Assembly (NCBI GenBank): GCA_030589965.1
Contig: JAUUZM010000138.1
Coordinates: 1-7,846 of the forward strand
Direction of reading: 5' to 3'
DNA length: 7,846 bases
Source of the DNA: Bacteroides sp.
GTDB lineage: Bacteria; Bacteroidota; Bacteroidia; Bacteroidales; SM23-62
The position numbers and the translations under genes are program-made. Shown piece by piece: positions 1-6,648 of this stretch. How positions within the stretch are numbered: position 1 is the first letter of the stretch; every line of letters starts with the position of its first letter. The notes under the pieces are model-generated. The model saw only the letters and a program-made list of their open reading frames with translations. It did no database searches and had not been told where the DNA came from.

Positions 1-120
1 AAATTCAAGAAAATCCTGCCGGCAGGTAAAGCTGCTCGCTTTTTCCAGGCGGAAAACAAGATTGAAGCTATGATAAATGTCAATCTAGCCCTTGAGATCC
101 CTTTGATCGAAACGAAGTAA
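1..120 (+). CDS. 3' end of an unrecognised protein gene (partial)
   Basis: Frame 1 is open from the window edge to the TAA at 118-120 and gives 39 residues ending in IPLIETK. The fragment is amphipathic and helical-looking, with the core ARFFQAENKIEAMI followed by a short IPL tail. From memory this resembles the C-termini of small periplasmic helical proteins of Bacteroidota that have no assigned function; I could not verify this. A strong terminator begins 22 bases after the stop, which supports a genuine gene end. Function cannot be assigned from this piece. Confidence 0.72.
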   Translation, partial: KFKKILPAGKAARFFQAENKIEAMINVNLALEIPLIETK

Positions 121-141
121 AATCCATTATGAAAAATATTC

Positions 142-172
142 ACCGGGTCATTTTCTGACCCGGTTTTTTTTT
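142..172 (+). terminator. Rho-independent terminator of the partial first gene
   Basis: A perfect 9-bp stem (142-150 ACCGGGTCA paired with 156-164 TGACCCGGT) encloses a 5-base TTTTC loop. A run of nine T residues (164-172) follows directly. The placement 22 bases after the TAA at 118-120, and 54 bases before the next gene, fits termination of the upstream transcript. The hydrolase therefore probably has its own promoter. Confidence 0.93.
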
Positions 173-226
173 CTCTTTTCGTCAGGATTGTTCTTTCAGG
201 GTATTAATAATTAATTTTACCGGTAA

Positions 227-946
227 ATGATTATTCCCTTAATTATGTCATCATTCCTGCTGACCCAGGCAGCTGAAAAGATGCCTGTGGAGACAGATAA
301 AGAACCGGTAATATATCTCTTACCCGGGCAGGGTGCAGACTGCCGGCTCTTTGAGAAAATTAATTTCCCTTATGATACTGTTCACCTTGAGTTTCCCCTT
401 CCCGATAAAAAAACCAGTCTGCATGAATATGCACTAAGTTTCATTCCACGGATTGATACCAGCCGGCCCTATATACTGCTTGGTGTATCTTTAGGGGGAA
501 TGATCAGTTCTGAACTGGCAGATACCCTTTCCCCCGAAAGGGTGATAGTTATTTCAAGTGCAAAATGCCGGGAAGAACTCCCCGCTAAATATAAATTTCA
601 GCGATACATTCCAATTAATCAGATATTACCAGCACAAACTATCTGGTGGGGTGCAAAAACCTTTGCTTTCAGAGTAGAACCGGAGCGGAAACTGGATACA
701 ATTTTTCAGACGATGCTGCTGGCAAAGGATCCTATATATCTGAAACGTACGGTAAACATGATCGTTAAATGGGACAAAGGCAATTACGACAGTTCAATTG
801 TGCATATCCATGGAGACGAAGACAATACCCTCCCAATAAAAAATGTGAGCTATGACTACATGTTGCCCGGGGGTACCCATATGATGGTTCATATACTGGG
901 AGAGGAAGTCAATGTCCTTATCAATCAGATTCTTCTAAGGGAATAA
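227..946 (+). CDS. Alpha/beta-hydrolase fold protein
   Basis: This 239-residue protein has the layout of a small alpha/beta hydrolase. An early strand ends in LLPGQGAD (residues 31-38), the oxyanion-hole loop. The nucleophile elbow is GVSLGG (86-91, Ser88), the acid is probably Asp199 in HGDEDNTLP (195-203; Asp197 is the alternative), and the catalytic His is His218 in GGTH. All three triad members are therefore present and it should be an active esterase, lipase or related hydrolase; the substrate cannot be read from the sequence. Residues 4-16 are hydrophobic and might be a weak signal peptide, but there is no preceding basic residue, so export is doubtful. A second in-frame ATG at 245 could be the true start. 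No Shine-Dalgarno is seen. The gene stands alone between a terminator and a 130-bp spacer. Confidence 0.85.
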   Translation: MIIPLIMSSFLLTQAAEKMPVETDKEPVIYLLPGQGADCRLFEKINFPYDTVHLEFPLPDKKTSLHEYALSFIPRIDTSRPYILLGVSLGGMISSELADTLSPERVIVISSAKCREELPAKYKFQRYIPINQILPAQTIWWGAKTFAFRVEPERKLDTIFQTMLLAKDPIYLKRTVNMIVKWDKGNYDSSIVHIHGDEDNTLPIKNVSYDYMLPGGTHMMVHILGEEVNVLINQILLRE

Positions 947-1070
947 GGGAAGGAAATCTCAGCATTCAAGTACCTGTCCATTCCAATAATAAATTCTTAT
1001 AACATTCTAAATTATTCCATTGAATTGAATTCTGTGGTTGGATTTATTAGCTTTATCGTAGCACGTTTAT

Positions 1071-1078
1071 TATTTTTG
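1071..1078 (+). promoter_or_regulatory. Candidate Bacteroidota -7 promoter box before the receptor gene
   Basis: TATTTTTG matches the TAnnTTTG -7 consensus used by the main sigma factor of Bacteroidota. It lies in the AT-rich spacer 20 bases before the ATG at 1099. The -33 element is weak: a TTG sits at 1038-1040, too far upstream, and only TTAG (1047-1050) is at a suitable distance. If real, the transcript would have a very short leader. The box also covers the first base of the GTG at 1078, which argues against that codon as the start. Confidence 0.4.
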
Positions 1079-1098
1079 TGTTACTAATATATGTAATC

Positions 1099-3384
1099 AT
1101 GTCCAGGATAGCTACTCTGATACTTTGCCACATACTTGCCAATTTCACAGCAATGGCCCAAAATACAACACTTTCAGGAATTGTATCTGACAAATATGAT
1201 CCGGTTGGATTGGTCGGAGTAAACATCATTATAAAAGGAACTACTCAGGGAACAGTTTCAGGACTCCACGGGGATTATTTATTGAAAGATATCCCTGCTG
1301 GAAAACAAATTATACAGTTCATATACCTGGGCTATGAAACTTATAAATTTGAATTTGAGGCAGTGGAGGGAGAAATCCATCAACAAAATATCAGCCTGAT
1401 TCCAGGATCAATAGATCTCTCTTCTGTCACTGTGGTTACGAGACAACCATTTTCAGCTGCTTCTTCAAAGGCAATCCGTGATTTTGATTTAAAAATAAAA
1501 CCGGTCAGGTCTGCCCAGGACATGCTGCAGCTGGCACCGGGATTAATTATTGCACAGCATGCCGGAGGAGGAAAGGCTGAACAGATCTTCATGAGGGGAT
1601 TCGATGCCGATCATGGTACCGATGTTGGAATAACCGTTGATGGCCTGCCGGTTAATATGGTAAGCCATGGTCATGGACAGGGGTATGCCGACCTTCATTT
1701 TGTAATTCCTGAAATTATTGATGGTCTGATTGTAAGCAAGGGACCTTACTTTAGTCAGCATGGCAATTTCAGTACTGCAGGTTCTGTGGCGTTTACAACC
1801 ACAGACCACCCGGATAATAATCTTGTTAAACTGGAGGGAGGCATGTTTAATACGGCAAAAGTCACAACCGTCCTCAAGATACCGACATCCGGGGATCACC
1901 AGAGTGCCTATATGGCAGGTCAGTATTATTATTCAGACGGTGTATTGGAAAGTCCCCAGCATTTCAACCGCATGAATCTATATGGGAAGTTCCATACTCA
2001 TCTTACTGCCCAGAGCGAACTCGGCATTGGTGTGGGTGCATTTACTTCAGCATGGAATGCCTCGGGACAGATACCTCAGCGGGCTGTTGAGGGTGGACTA
2101 ATAAGCAGGCAGGGAAGTATTGATGATCTGGAGGGAGGATTAACCAGCCGGTATAATCTTTCATTGGATTATCATTTTATGGAAGGATATGACCATGATT
2201 TTATGGTCCAGGCCTATGTCAGCTCTTATAATTTTAAACTGTTTTCAAATTTTACTTTTTGGTTAAATGACAGTATTGACGGAGATATGATTGAGCAAAC
2301 TGATTACCGTACTCTTTACGGTATCAATACCCGGTACAGTAAGCGAAAAAGCCTTGGAAATATAAGAACACACTCAAAAGTCGGCGGATCATACCGCGGA
2401 GATCATATTGATCTGGGCTTATGGAAAAGTCCACAGAGAATTAGAAAATCTGTCAGACGAGATGATGCGGTTCATGAAATTAATATGGCTTTCTGGATAG
2501 AGGAGGACCTTGTATTCAGCCGGTTTTTCAAAATGCAATTGGGACTTCGCGGTGATTATTTCACGTTTGATGTTACTGATCATCTTGATCAACCGAATTT
2601 TGCCGGAAACGGTCTCCCGCATGCCTCAGGATATTCTCAGGCCTCCATCCTGAGTCCGAAAATCAATCTTGTTTTAAGTCCCACTCAACATGTTGATATT
2701 TTCCTTAACAGCGGAACAGGCTTTCATTCCAATGATGCCAGGGAGGTAGTTATGAGACATGTATCGGTTATAAAGACTCTTCCGAGGGCCATAGGCTCAG
2801 AAGTCGGAATACATATTAAAATGGGAAAGAATATTTTTGCAAGCCTGGCTGGCTGGTATCTGCACATGGAAGAAGAGCTTGTTTATATTGGAGATGAGGG
2901 TGGGACGGAAATAAGTGCTGAGACACGCCGGGTCGGTATCGATGCAGAACTTAGGATGCAACTGACCGGATGGCTCTGGGCGGATCTGGATCTTAATCTT
3001 GCAGACGGAAGATACATTGGCCTGGATTCGGGATCTGACTATATTCCACTGGCACCACGTATAACATCGCAGGGAGGATTAAATCTACTGCATCCTGGTG
3101 GACTCGAAGCGGCAATTCGGTACCGTTACATCGCAGACCGGCCAGCAAATGAAAATAATACAGTTGTTGCCAGGGGCAGTTTTATCGCTCATTTGATGTT
3201 TGCTTACCGGATAAGGAAAATCAAAGTCTTCGGACAACTTGAAAATATTACCAATACAGAATGGAACGAAGCTCAATTTGATACTGAATCGAGACTTTTT
3301 CATGAAGCAACATCCATATCCGAATTGCATTTTACCCCGGGTAACCCTTTTAATTTCTGCGTGGGAATCAGTTTTATATTCTAA
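1099..3384 (+). CDS. TonB-dependent outer-membrane receptor with carboxypeptidase-regulatory-like domain
   Basis: The ATG at 1099 gives 761 residues beginning with a signal peptide (MSRIATLILCHIL, cleavage probably after AMA). A GTG at 1078 would add seven residues but overlaps a candidate promoter box. Residues about 24-102 form the CarboxypepD_reg-like beta-sandwich (LSGIVSD, then GLHGDYLLKDIPAG). Residues about 124-235 form the plug, with the conserved stretches RGFDADHGTD (166-175), VDGLPVN and SHGHGQGYADLHF (189-201). The remainder is a strand-rich barrel with a NITNTEWNEAQF segment near the end and a terminal phenylalanine (SFIF), as expected for BAM-inserted barrels. The protein imports a ligand across the outer membrane using TonB energy. 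The plug signature belongs to a recurring TBDR subfamily, but the ligand is not evident. No susD-like gene adjoins it, so a classical glycan-uptake SusCD pair is unlikely. No terminator follows. Confidence 0.93.
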   Translation: MSRIATLILCHILANFTAMAQNTTLSGIVSDKYDPVGLVGVNIIIKGTTQGTVSGLHGDYLLKDIPAGKQIIQFIYLGYETYKFEFEAVEGEIHQQNISLIPGSIDLSSVTVVTRQPFSAASSKAIRDFDLKIKPVRSAQDMLQLAPGLIIAQHAGGGKAEQIFMRGFDADHGTDVGITVDGLPVNMVSHGHGQGYADLHFVIPEIIDGLIVSKGPYFSQHGNFSTAGSVAFTTTDHPDNNLVKLEGGMFNTAKVTTVLKIPTSGDHQSAYMAGQYYYSDGVLESPQHFNRMNLYGKFHTHLTAQSELGIGVGAFTSAWNASGQIPQRAVEGGLISRQGSIDDLEGGLTSRYNLSLDYHFMEGYDHDFMVQAYVSSYNFKLFSNFTFWLNDSIDGDMIEQTDYRTLYGINTRYSKRKSLGNIRTHSKVGGSYRGDHIDLGLWKSPQRIRKSVRRDDAVHEINMAFWIEEDLVFSRFFKMQLGLRGDYFTFDVTDHLDQPNFAGNGLPHASGYSQASILSPKINLVLSPTQHVDIFLNSGTGFHSNDAREVVMRHVSVIKTLPRAIGSEVGIHIKMGKNIFASLAGWYLHMEEELVYIGDEGGTEISAETRRVGIDAELRMQLTGWLWADLDLNLADGRYIGLDSGSDYIPLAPRITSQGGLNLLHPGGLEAAIRYRYIADRPANENNTVVARGSFIAHLMFAYRIRKIKVFGQLENITNTEWNEAQFDTESRLFHEATSISELHFTPGNPFNFCVGISFIF

Positions 3385-3433
3385 CAATTATTAACTTGAT
3401 GAACAAACCGCTATTGTCTCCAAATCAGGTGAT

Positions 3434-3617
3434 ATGAATTTATTTAAAATCTATCCTGAAAAGACTCGATAAGGAGCAATCCCTGGCAAATTTCAGGTTT
3501 GAATTGTTGGAAAAATGCGGTCATGAACCATGGTCAGAAAAGTATGGTCTTGGCAATATTTTTTCCAGCTGGATGTTCTCAGGATATTTTCTTAATTTTA
3601 TTACCCCAACCCCCTAA
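3434..3617 (+). pseudogene. Possible relic of a short gene, frameshifted
   Basis: Most of the 244-bp spacer between the receptor and the lipoprotein can be read as protein, but not in one frame. An ATG at 3434 gives MNLFK and a few more codons, then stops at 3470-3472. The frame 3438-3617 is open for 59 codons, with no ATG until codon 45, and ends at TAA. It contains LKRLDKEQSLANFRFELLEKC followed by HEPWSEKYGLG. Joining the two frames near 3447-3453 would give one small protein of about 60 residues. The family is not recognised. It could be a decayed gene, a sequencing indel, or chance. The rest of the spacer shows no hairpin, and this stretch contains no clear promoter. Confidence 0.25.
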
Positions 3618-3628
3618 ATAGTGCTGAA

Positions 3629-5215
3629 ATGAAAACTTTGAACCTTTCTTCCAAACTTTTTTCGGCAATCCTAATTGTTTTAACGGTATCCTCATGTGAA
3701 AAATCACCAGAAGAAGGCGGGCCAGTTAAAAAGGATAAGGTCAGCGGGTTTGTGCAAAAAGGGCCCTATCTGATCGGAACATCCCTGGATCTTTCGGAGT
3801 TAAATGCTGACTTGGGACAGACAGGAAAAGTTTTCAGGACTGATATCGGTAATAACCAGGGAGCATTTGAGATCAGTAATATTGAGCTATCCTCAAGTTA
3901 TGTTGAAATTACTGCCAACGGATTTTACTTCAATGAGGTAAGAGGGGAAAATTCCTCGGCCCAACTTACCCTGTCAGCTGTTTCTGATTTAAGGGACAAA
4001 TCCAGTCTTAATGTAAATGTCCTGTCACACCTGGAAAAAGACCGGCTTTTTAACCTTGTGAACAGTGGAATGTCATTCGGCGATGCCAAAAAACAAGCCC
4101 AGGAAGAAGTCCTCCGGATTTTCACTATCGAAAAGGACGATATGGTCGAATCCGAAATGCTGAATATTGCAGAAGAGGGTGATGACAATGCAATCCTGCT
4201 GGCTGTATCTGTTATCCTGCAGGGCTACATGGATGTGGCTGATATGTCTGAGCTTATCGGAAAACTTAATGCTGACCTGAAGGAAGACGGGATTCTCGAC
4301 GATGCTTCCGTTGGAGTAAGTCTGATGAATAATGCCAGGCTGACTGATCTTGACGATGTCCGCTCAAATCTGGAAGATCGGTATGAGGGACTGGAAATTA
4401 AAGCTACTATTCCCGTATTTGAAAAATATGTGCAGCAATTTATTGACAGTAGCGGGCATGAATTCAATCTTTTTCCCGAATATTCTGAATTCTGTAATTA
4501 CGGAAGGAACATTTTATATCTCGAAAATGATACATTCCAGGTAGATGAAGGCCTGGGCCTGGCTGCTGACCTGCCAGAAGGTACTTCTCTAATGGTTAAA
4601 TTAAGCGGGGGAATTTGGTTTATGAGTGTTTCATCCATTACAAACTGGATTTATTCAGGATATAATTCGATCACACGATCCCAGGAATTCACGGCAACTG
4701 CCCCTGGGGGAAGTAGTGAACTCCATATTATTATCCCCTGGGAGAATGTGGATAGTAATAATACTGATGACCATAAAATCCTTATTGAATATTTTGAAAA
4801 CGGCTCATCCTCTCCGACCCGCAGCAAGGAGATAATAATGGCATTTGATAATGATCCGGGGAGCGGATCTGAATACGAGTCCACCTACCCGGAACAGGGA
4901 ACTTATGGTCCCAATTTACTTGCGATGGATGGAGATACCATATTAGTTGATAAAGATGTTAAATACAGTCTTGCCGTCAGGTTTCCCCAATGGGACGAGG
5001 ATAGTGTTACATTCTATATGGAATTTGATGAGGGGGAAATGTTTACAATTAATCCTGCTGAACTTGGCGACTGGAATATCCAACAAGAAACCAACAGTCT
5101 TTTCGGTATCGCGGAGGGCAAAGATTATTTAGAAGACATGTCTATTTTATTTAATAAAACCGGTGAAGGCAAATTGTATGGTGAAAATGGTTCCGGTACT
5201 ATCAGAGTAAAATAA
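3629..5215 (+). CDS. Surface or periplasmic lipoprotein with two related C-terminal beta-rich modules
   Basis: This 528-residue protein begins with a lipoprotein signal (MKTLNLSSKL, hydrophobic core, lipobox VSSC with Cys23), so it should be lipidated and anchored in the outer membrane. Residues about 36-115 form a beta-sandwich-like domain (SGFVQKGPYLIGTSLDL, TDIGNNQGAFEISNIELSS, ANGFYFNEV). Residues 119-165 carry a conserved LNVNVLSHLEKDR motif and a helix ending KKQAQEEVLRIF; together these recur in lipoproteins of Bacteroidota and Fibrobacteres as I recall them. Residues 170-290 are acidic and helical. Residues 291-404 and 426-528 look like two diverged copies of one module, each opening with YGxN, then DT and VD. 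No catalytic motif is visible. A role in surface binding or scaffolding is only inference. It lies downstream of the receptor but 244 bp away, so co-transcription is uncertain. Confidence 0.8.
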   Translation: MKTLNLSSKLFSAILIVLTVSSCEKSPEEGGPVKKDKVSGFVQKGPYLIGTSLDLSELNADLGQTGKVFRTDIGNNQGAFEISNIELSSSYVEITANGFYFNEVRGENSSAQLTLSAVSDLRDKSSLNVNVLSHLEKDRLFNLVNSGMSFGDAKKQAQEEVLRIFTIEKDDMVESEMLNIAEEGDDNAILLAVSVILQGYMDVADMSELIGKLNADLKEDGILDDASVGVSLMNNARLTDLDDVRSNLEDRYEGLEIKATIPVFEKYVQQFIDSSGHEFNLFPEYSEFCNYGRNILYLENDTFQVDEGLGLAADLPEGTSLMVKLSGGIWFMSVSSITNWIYSGYNSITRSQEFTATAPGGSSELHIIIPWENVDSNNTDDHKILIEYFENGSSSPTRSKEIIMAFDNDPGSGSEYESTYPEQGTYGPNLLAMDGDTILVDKDVKYSLAVRFPQWDEDSVTFYMEFDEGEMFTINPAELGDWNIQQETNSLFGIAEGKDYLEDMSILFNKTGEGKLYGENGSGTIRVK

Positions 5216-5258
5216 TTCCATTGAAACGCCTCTCAGAATTCTAATGATTTATTCAGCA

Positions 5259-5473
5259 ATGGCTAATAATCGCATCAGTTCAGGATCTCCGTTTGAAGAA
5301 CCCATAGGTTTCTCAAGGGCCATTCGCTCAGGTAACAGGATTTTGGTGTCGGGAAAGCATATGGTGAATATTTCGGAAATGTCCGGCCTGTGAGTACCTT
5401 TATTGAAGTTTCAAGATTAATCGATCCGGATTGGATGGTAGAGATCGAAGCTGAATGTTTAACTGAATCCTAA
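5259..5473 (+). pseudogene. ridA: RidA/YjgF/UK114-family gene with an out-of-frame internal deletion
   Basis: From the ATG at 5259 (an in-frame ATG at 5244 is possible) the reading begins with residues ISSGSPFEEPIGFSRAIRSG and continues NRILVSG, the N-terminal third of a Rid protein. The reading then goes out of frame and stops at 5391-5393, giving only 44 residues. A second frame from about 5348 to the TAA at 5471-5473 encodes the family's C-terminal end: VGKAYGEYFGNVRPVSTFIE followed by VSRLIDPDWMVEIEAECLTES. Intact Rid proteins have about 125-130 residues, and only about 70 remain, so roughly 55-60 central residues are missing and the frame is lost. The junction GTCGGG (5348-5353) can be read as the end of VSG in one frame and as VG in the other, fitting deletion between short direct repeats. 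Intact Rid proteins hydrolyse reactive enamines/imines released by PLP enzymes. The remnant ends 7 bases before a PLP aminotransferase, suggesting a former operon. Confidence 0.88.
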
Positions 5474-5480
5474 ACAAATT

Positions 5481-6614
5481 ATGGAAAATATTCTGCCACT
5501 CGTTAGCTCTGGTAAAATAGAAATTATCAAAAGTGAAGGTTGCTTTCTTTTTGATTCAAGAGGCGAGCGGTACATTGATATGGAATCCGGAGTCTGGTGC
5601 GTTAACCTGGGTCATAATCATAAAAAGATCAACCGGATAATTCAACGACAACTCGAAAAAACCACCCACCTTGGATCCCAGGTCAGAAGCGGCCTACCAG
5701 AAAAACTTTCAGAAGTTCTACTGGAAAAACTGAGACTTTATAATGGCAAATCTGTATTTCTGAACAGTGGCTCTGAAGCTGTTGACCTTTCAATCACGAT
5801 TGCCAGGCATATTACCGGGCGCAGAAAGATTTGTACGATCGAAGGAAGCTACCTGAGCGCCTATGGCCAAGGAGTCAGTTCAAATCCAAATAAAGAACTG
5901 ATAAGTATCCGAAACAACGATTATGAAAAACTTTCATCCATTGACTTCAGTAACATAGCCGCGTTTGTGTTTGAACCCGGAACTGCCTGGGGCATGATCT
6001 CATTCCCGTCTGAACAATTCATCACTGCAATTGCTAAAAAAGCCAGATCAAAAGGCAGCCTTCTCGTAGTTGATGAAGTAACAACAGGCATGGGCCGGAC
6101 AGGTATATGGTTTGGTTATGAGCATTACCGCTTGTCGCCAGATATTGTAGCTTGCGGGAAAGGACTTGGTAATGGATATCCGGTGAGTGCAGTCTCCTTG
6201 AGTGAGAAAACGGCGGAGGCTTTCGGTAAAAATCCATTCAGGTATGCCCAGTCACATCAGAATGATCCCCTGGGATGCGCTATTGCACTGGGAGTTATAA
6301 AAGAACTTGACAGAACTAATTTGATTCGACGAACAGAAGAAGAAGGTATTCTATTTAAATCATTACTTAAAAATATCTGTCATAAACATAATCAAATTAA
6401 AGAGATAAGAGGAAAGGGATTAATGCTTGCTATAGCGTTTCACAATGAAGAGAATGCAAAACAAGTCCACCAATTCCTGCTGGAACATCGGATCATCTGT
6501 GGACAAAAACTTAACATGCTGCGCTTCATGCCCCCGCTCAATATTGAACATGAGCTCATTCTGGAGGTAACTCAAACCATAGAAATGGCATTGAATGATA
6601 TGGCTGCTAAATGA
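5481..6614 (+). CDS. Class III PLP-dependent aminotransferase
   Basis: This 377-residue protein carries the class III (ornithine/GABA aminotransferase-like, fold type I) landmarks in order. These are GCFLFDSRGERYIDM and the GHNH segment (20-47), the PLP-phosphate loop NSGSEAV (95-101), FEP (164-166), VVDEVTTGMGRTG (196-208) whose Asp198 would hold the pyridine nitrogen, and ACGKGLGNG (224-232) with Lys227 as the Schiff-base lysine. HQNDPLGCA (259-267) is the usual loop of the partner subunit, and RGKGLMLAI (310-318) belongs to the C-terminal domain. All key cofactor residues are present, so it should be active. It is slightly shorter than the 400-450 residues common in the class. The amino donor and acceptor cannot be told from motifs. 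No Shine-Dalgarno precedes the ATG. It follows the broken ridA by 7 bases and probably shares its transcript. Confidence 0.92.
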   Translation: MENILPLVSSGKIEIIKSEGCFLFDSRGERYIDMESGVWCVNLGHNHKKINRIIQRQLEKTTHLGSQVRSGLPEKLSEVLLEKLRLYNGKSVFLNSGSEAVDLSITIARHITGRRKICTIEGSYLSAYGQGVSSNPNKELISIRNNDYEKLSSIDFSNIAAFVFEPGTAWGMISFPSEQFITAIAKKARSKGSLLVVDEVTTGMGRTGIWFGYEHYRLSPDIVACGKGLGNGYPVSAVSLSEKTAEAFGKNPFRYAQSHQNDPLGCAIALGVIKELDRTNLIRRTEEEGILFKSLLKNICHKHNQIKEIRGKGLMLAIAFHNEENAKQVHQFLLEHRIICGQKLNMLRFMPPLNIEHELILEVTQTIEMALNDMAAK

Positions 6615-6648
6615 ATGTGATTAACAGAATCGACGAAGCAGCCTGATC

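Noticed and set aside
1543..1899. 118-codon minus-strand frame within the receptor gene
   Set aside because: It lies opposite the conserved plug region of the receptor, whose motifs are unmistakable on the plus strand, and its own product shows no recognisable domain.
3385..3433. Possible terminator after the receptor gene
   Set aside because: I could not find a stem followed by a T-run in this stretch.
3492..3501. TTCAGGTTTG as a -7 promoter box for the lipoprotein
   Set aside because: It has C in place of the first T of TAnnTTTG, lies about 130 bases from the start, and has no TTG at the right distance upstream.
3925..4467. Two Ser/Arg-rich minus-strand frames (87 and 80 codons) opposite the lipoprotein
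   Set aside because: Their composition is what results from reading acidic coding DNA backwards, and no start signals or motifs are present.
5216..5258. Terminator or regulatory hairpin between the lipoprotein and the ridA remnant
   Set aside because: No stem longer than a few bases and no T-run is visible.
6615..6648. Bidirectional terminator between the converging aminotransferase and anti-sigma-like genes
   Set aside because: The 34-bp gap contains no inverted repeat with flanking T/A runs, so none is annotated.
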